The notes under the pieces: generated by a model
Database searches by the model: none
What the model saw: the letters and a program-made list of their open reading frames with translations, nothing else
Told to the model about the DNA's origin: nothing
Source: Rugalucina vietnamica
Lineage: Eukaryota; Mollusca; Bivalvia; Lucinida; Lucinidae
DNA: 64,000 bases
Assembly: GCA_964017185.1 (NCBI GenBank)
Contig: OZ024882.1
Location: 41,461,431 to 41,525,430 of the forward strand
Reading direction: 5' to 3'
Position numbers and translations under genes: made by a program
Shown here: positions 62,079 through 64,000 of the stretch, piece after piece
Numbering within the stretch: the stretch's first letter is position 1
Layout of the letters: each line of letters begins with the position of its first letter

Positions 62079-64000
62079 CTTTCATGTAGGTTTCGGGAAC
62101 TTTACTTTCATTAGTCTATAGTTTTTTTTTCTTTTTAATGAAACGGTTCCGTATAAGATAGATCGTGTCTCATTGTAGAAAAGGTTGCCGTAAGCCATAT
62201 AAGACACTACTCATTTCTAATTAAACTTCTTCGTATTTTTTCTTACTTCATAACTGACTAATTAAGATTAAGATGTTTCTAACAACTCTTAACAAACTAA
62301 AAACCCTAAACAATAACAACATACCTTACTGTTCTGGAAAATAAACGTTCCTCTGATCAACCTGATTTTCTCCCATGAATTAGAGTTTTTAAAAGTATTT
62401 AAAAAAATGCATACGCCATATAGTAAAATAACTTCTTTGTCTGTCTTATTGACAATCAATGATTAAAACAGATCATTTAAGAGCAATGAACATATTAATG
62501 AGAAAGGGGTGGGTCATACCGCGGTTTAGGATTCTCAAGTGACCCTTTAGATTTGGCAACAAAGAGAATTACTGTAAATTTGTAACATTCAAGAGGGAAG
62601 TCAACACAAAGACTAGTATTATCCAAATGGCAAAGTATCGTATTGTTTCTCGCAGAATAAGACAATATAAGTGGAGAATGCGAAAGGAGTCATCATTGAC
62701 CTTTAAATAAATCAAAGAAAAAAAATCACAAAGATCCGTATTCGTTTCAAACGCGAACCTTAGAGACTTTCATTGAAGACCGATCTCCAAGTGAACTAAG
62801 AAGTCCAGTATCTGCTGAAAATATAATCTTCTCCCCATTGAAAAGCTCTTGTTTGGTTGGGATTTTCTGACAAAAAATAAGTAAACATATACGTATCAAT
62901 ATTTAGTGTATTTCGGGTATGGCATTCCAAATAACCATATGAAGCAATATACGGTTAACATAAGGTGCATGTATGATGTCACTGAGGGGGAGATAAATTA
63001 TTTGTTTGTATATTTGTTCTTGCTTTAACTTCCAGTCAACAGTAACTGTTGTGGCCAAATTGGAAATGGCTTCGACTGCTATTCTAGATTGGGGTGCCAT
63101 TTGAAATCCTTTTTTTGCTCCAACACAGCATACAATACAGCAACGCGAGTGATTTATCTGCATACATCTGACTGACAAATAGTGAATTGTTATTCAACAA
63201 ATCACGCACTAGAGCTGATCTTTTTTATTCTAACATACAATAAACAAAATAAAATCATTTTAAACCTTCAGTTTCTTAATAACTTTTCGACCATTGCACT
63301 GATGAAATTCCGCCAAACTTTTGACGTTACCGCAAATGTCTACACATTTTCAATATTCAATACATGTAGTTAAGAATGTTTTCGATGGAAACTTATGTCA
63401 TATTCAATAGAAGCAAGTTCCCGGCGGGACTACTTTCGATAGTACAGTAGGTCGCCATTGAAAAAATATCTGGCAGCCATTTTCCATTTCCATTTCAACT
63501 AAACGAACGACGAAACTAGGAAAAATACAGATGTCCTCGCACAATAAATACATAGGGCCTCGGGGAAATAAATGAATAAATAGGGCCTCGGGGAAGATTG
63601 ACTTAGCCAACCGTGTTACCCACTCTAAATAAAGGAATTACTTACTTACTTTACTTACACAAAACTTCATTTCATGACAAATACCTCAAATTTTGGAAGA
63701 ACGATGATTCAAAAGTGTTTGTACTCCGAATTTCTAACTTTGTTCATGAAATTTCCGATCGCAACGACACCAAAGAGTCACGTCGACGTCATCAATTTTA
63801 CTGCAACGTCAAAGTTCTCGCGTACACTAAGGCCAAGCAGGACTGGAGATGCCAGGAATAAGCATTTACAAACCTTCCATTGCGAGGTTACTGAATGAAA
63901 ATCGTAAACTCATATGGCTGAGATTCACTCGCAAGCTCGTGCGTCCTCGCAATATGAACTCATTCAGAATAATTTTCGACATTCATTCAATAACCTATTA
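61023..64000. other. AT-rich region without supported genes
   Basis: Contains two direct copies of CCGGTTACTACGGT (61,206 and 61,600), a (TTAC)n run near 61,937, an (AAT)n microsatellite at 62,021-62,079 and, at 63,181-63,250, a scrap matching the palindrome at 15.8-16.0 kb (GTGAATTGTTATTCAACAA, GAGCTGATCTTTTTTATTC). Short ORFs have no recognisable motifs. Confidence 0.5.
62021..62079. repeat. (AAT)n microsatellite
   Basis: About 19 perfect ATA/AAT trinucleotides. Confidence 0.95.

Overview
The window is eukaryotic nuclear DNA, most likely from a marine bivalve mollusc. It holds one spliced animal gene (a synaptotagmin with phase-matched GT-AG introns) in AT-rich DNA crowded with transposons. 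The tRNA-derived SINEs, head/tail tandem-repeat elements, palindromic MITEs and long microsatellites are of kinds I associate with bivalve genomes. The species call is inference; everything below comes from reading the sequence, with no database search.

Layout. 1-15,034: seven or more copies, in both orientations, of an element built from a hairpin head, ~450-bp tandem units and a palindromic tail. Younger insertions interrupt them: an hAT-like MITE (2.4 kb), a 1.5-kb TA-flanked TIR element with a piggyBac-like transposase fossil (9.9-11.4 kb) and a ~400-bp dispersed repeat called E2 here. A decayed EF-hand exon lies at 4.25 kb. 15-17.6 kb: nested palindromes, a MITE, microsatellites and a possible LINE tail. 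17.6-19.8 kb: a frameshifted non-LTR retrotransposon on the minus strand.

19,944-37,197: a young Ty3/Gypsy-type LTR retrotransposon, about 17.3 kb including two later DNA-transposon insertions in its 5' LTR. It split an E2 copy, leaving a 4-bp ATAT target duplication. It encodes Gag and Pol (protease, RT, RNase H, integrase; one TGA in the integrase core). In the position where env would lie it carries two more ORFs: a C2H2-like zinc-finger protein, then a 577-aa protein with a Lys/Thr repeat tract and a C-terminal KCTD-type BTB (T1) domain. I regard this captured regulatory module as the most novel part of the window.

37.2-42.3 kb: a TTA-flanked TIR element, tRNA-derived SINEs, a fold-back element and MITEs. 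42,659-54,908 (minus strand): a five-coding-exon synaptotagmin-like gene of 451 aa with a transmembrane segment, C2A and C2B, and several Ca2+-binding aspartates replaced. Its third intron (9.4 kb) holds a giant inverted repeat (43.96-49.61 kb) with a microsatellite-rich interior. 55-64 kb: further MITEs, a SINE, a TA-flanked TIR element, a hairpin-rich TIR element with flanking direct repeats, one possible unrecognised terminal exon, and mostly featureless AT-rich DNA.
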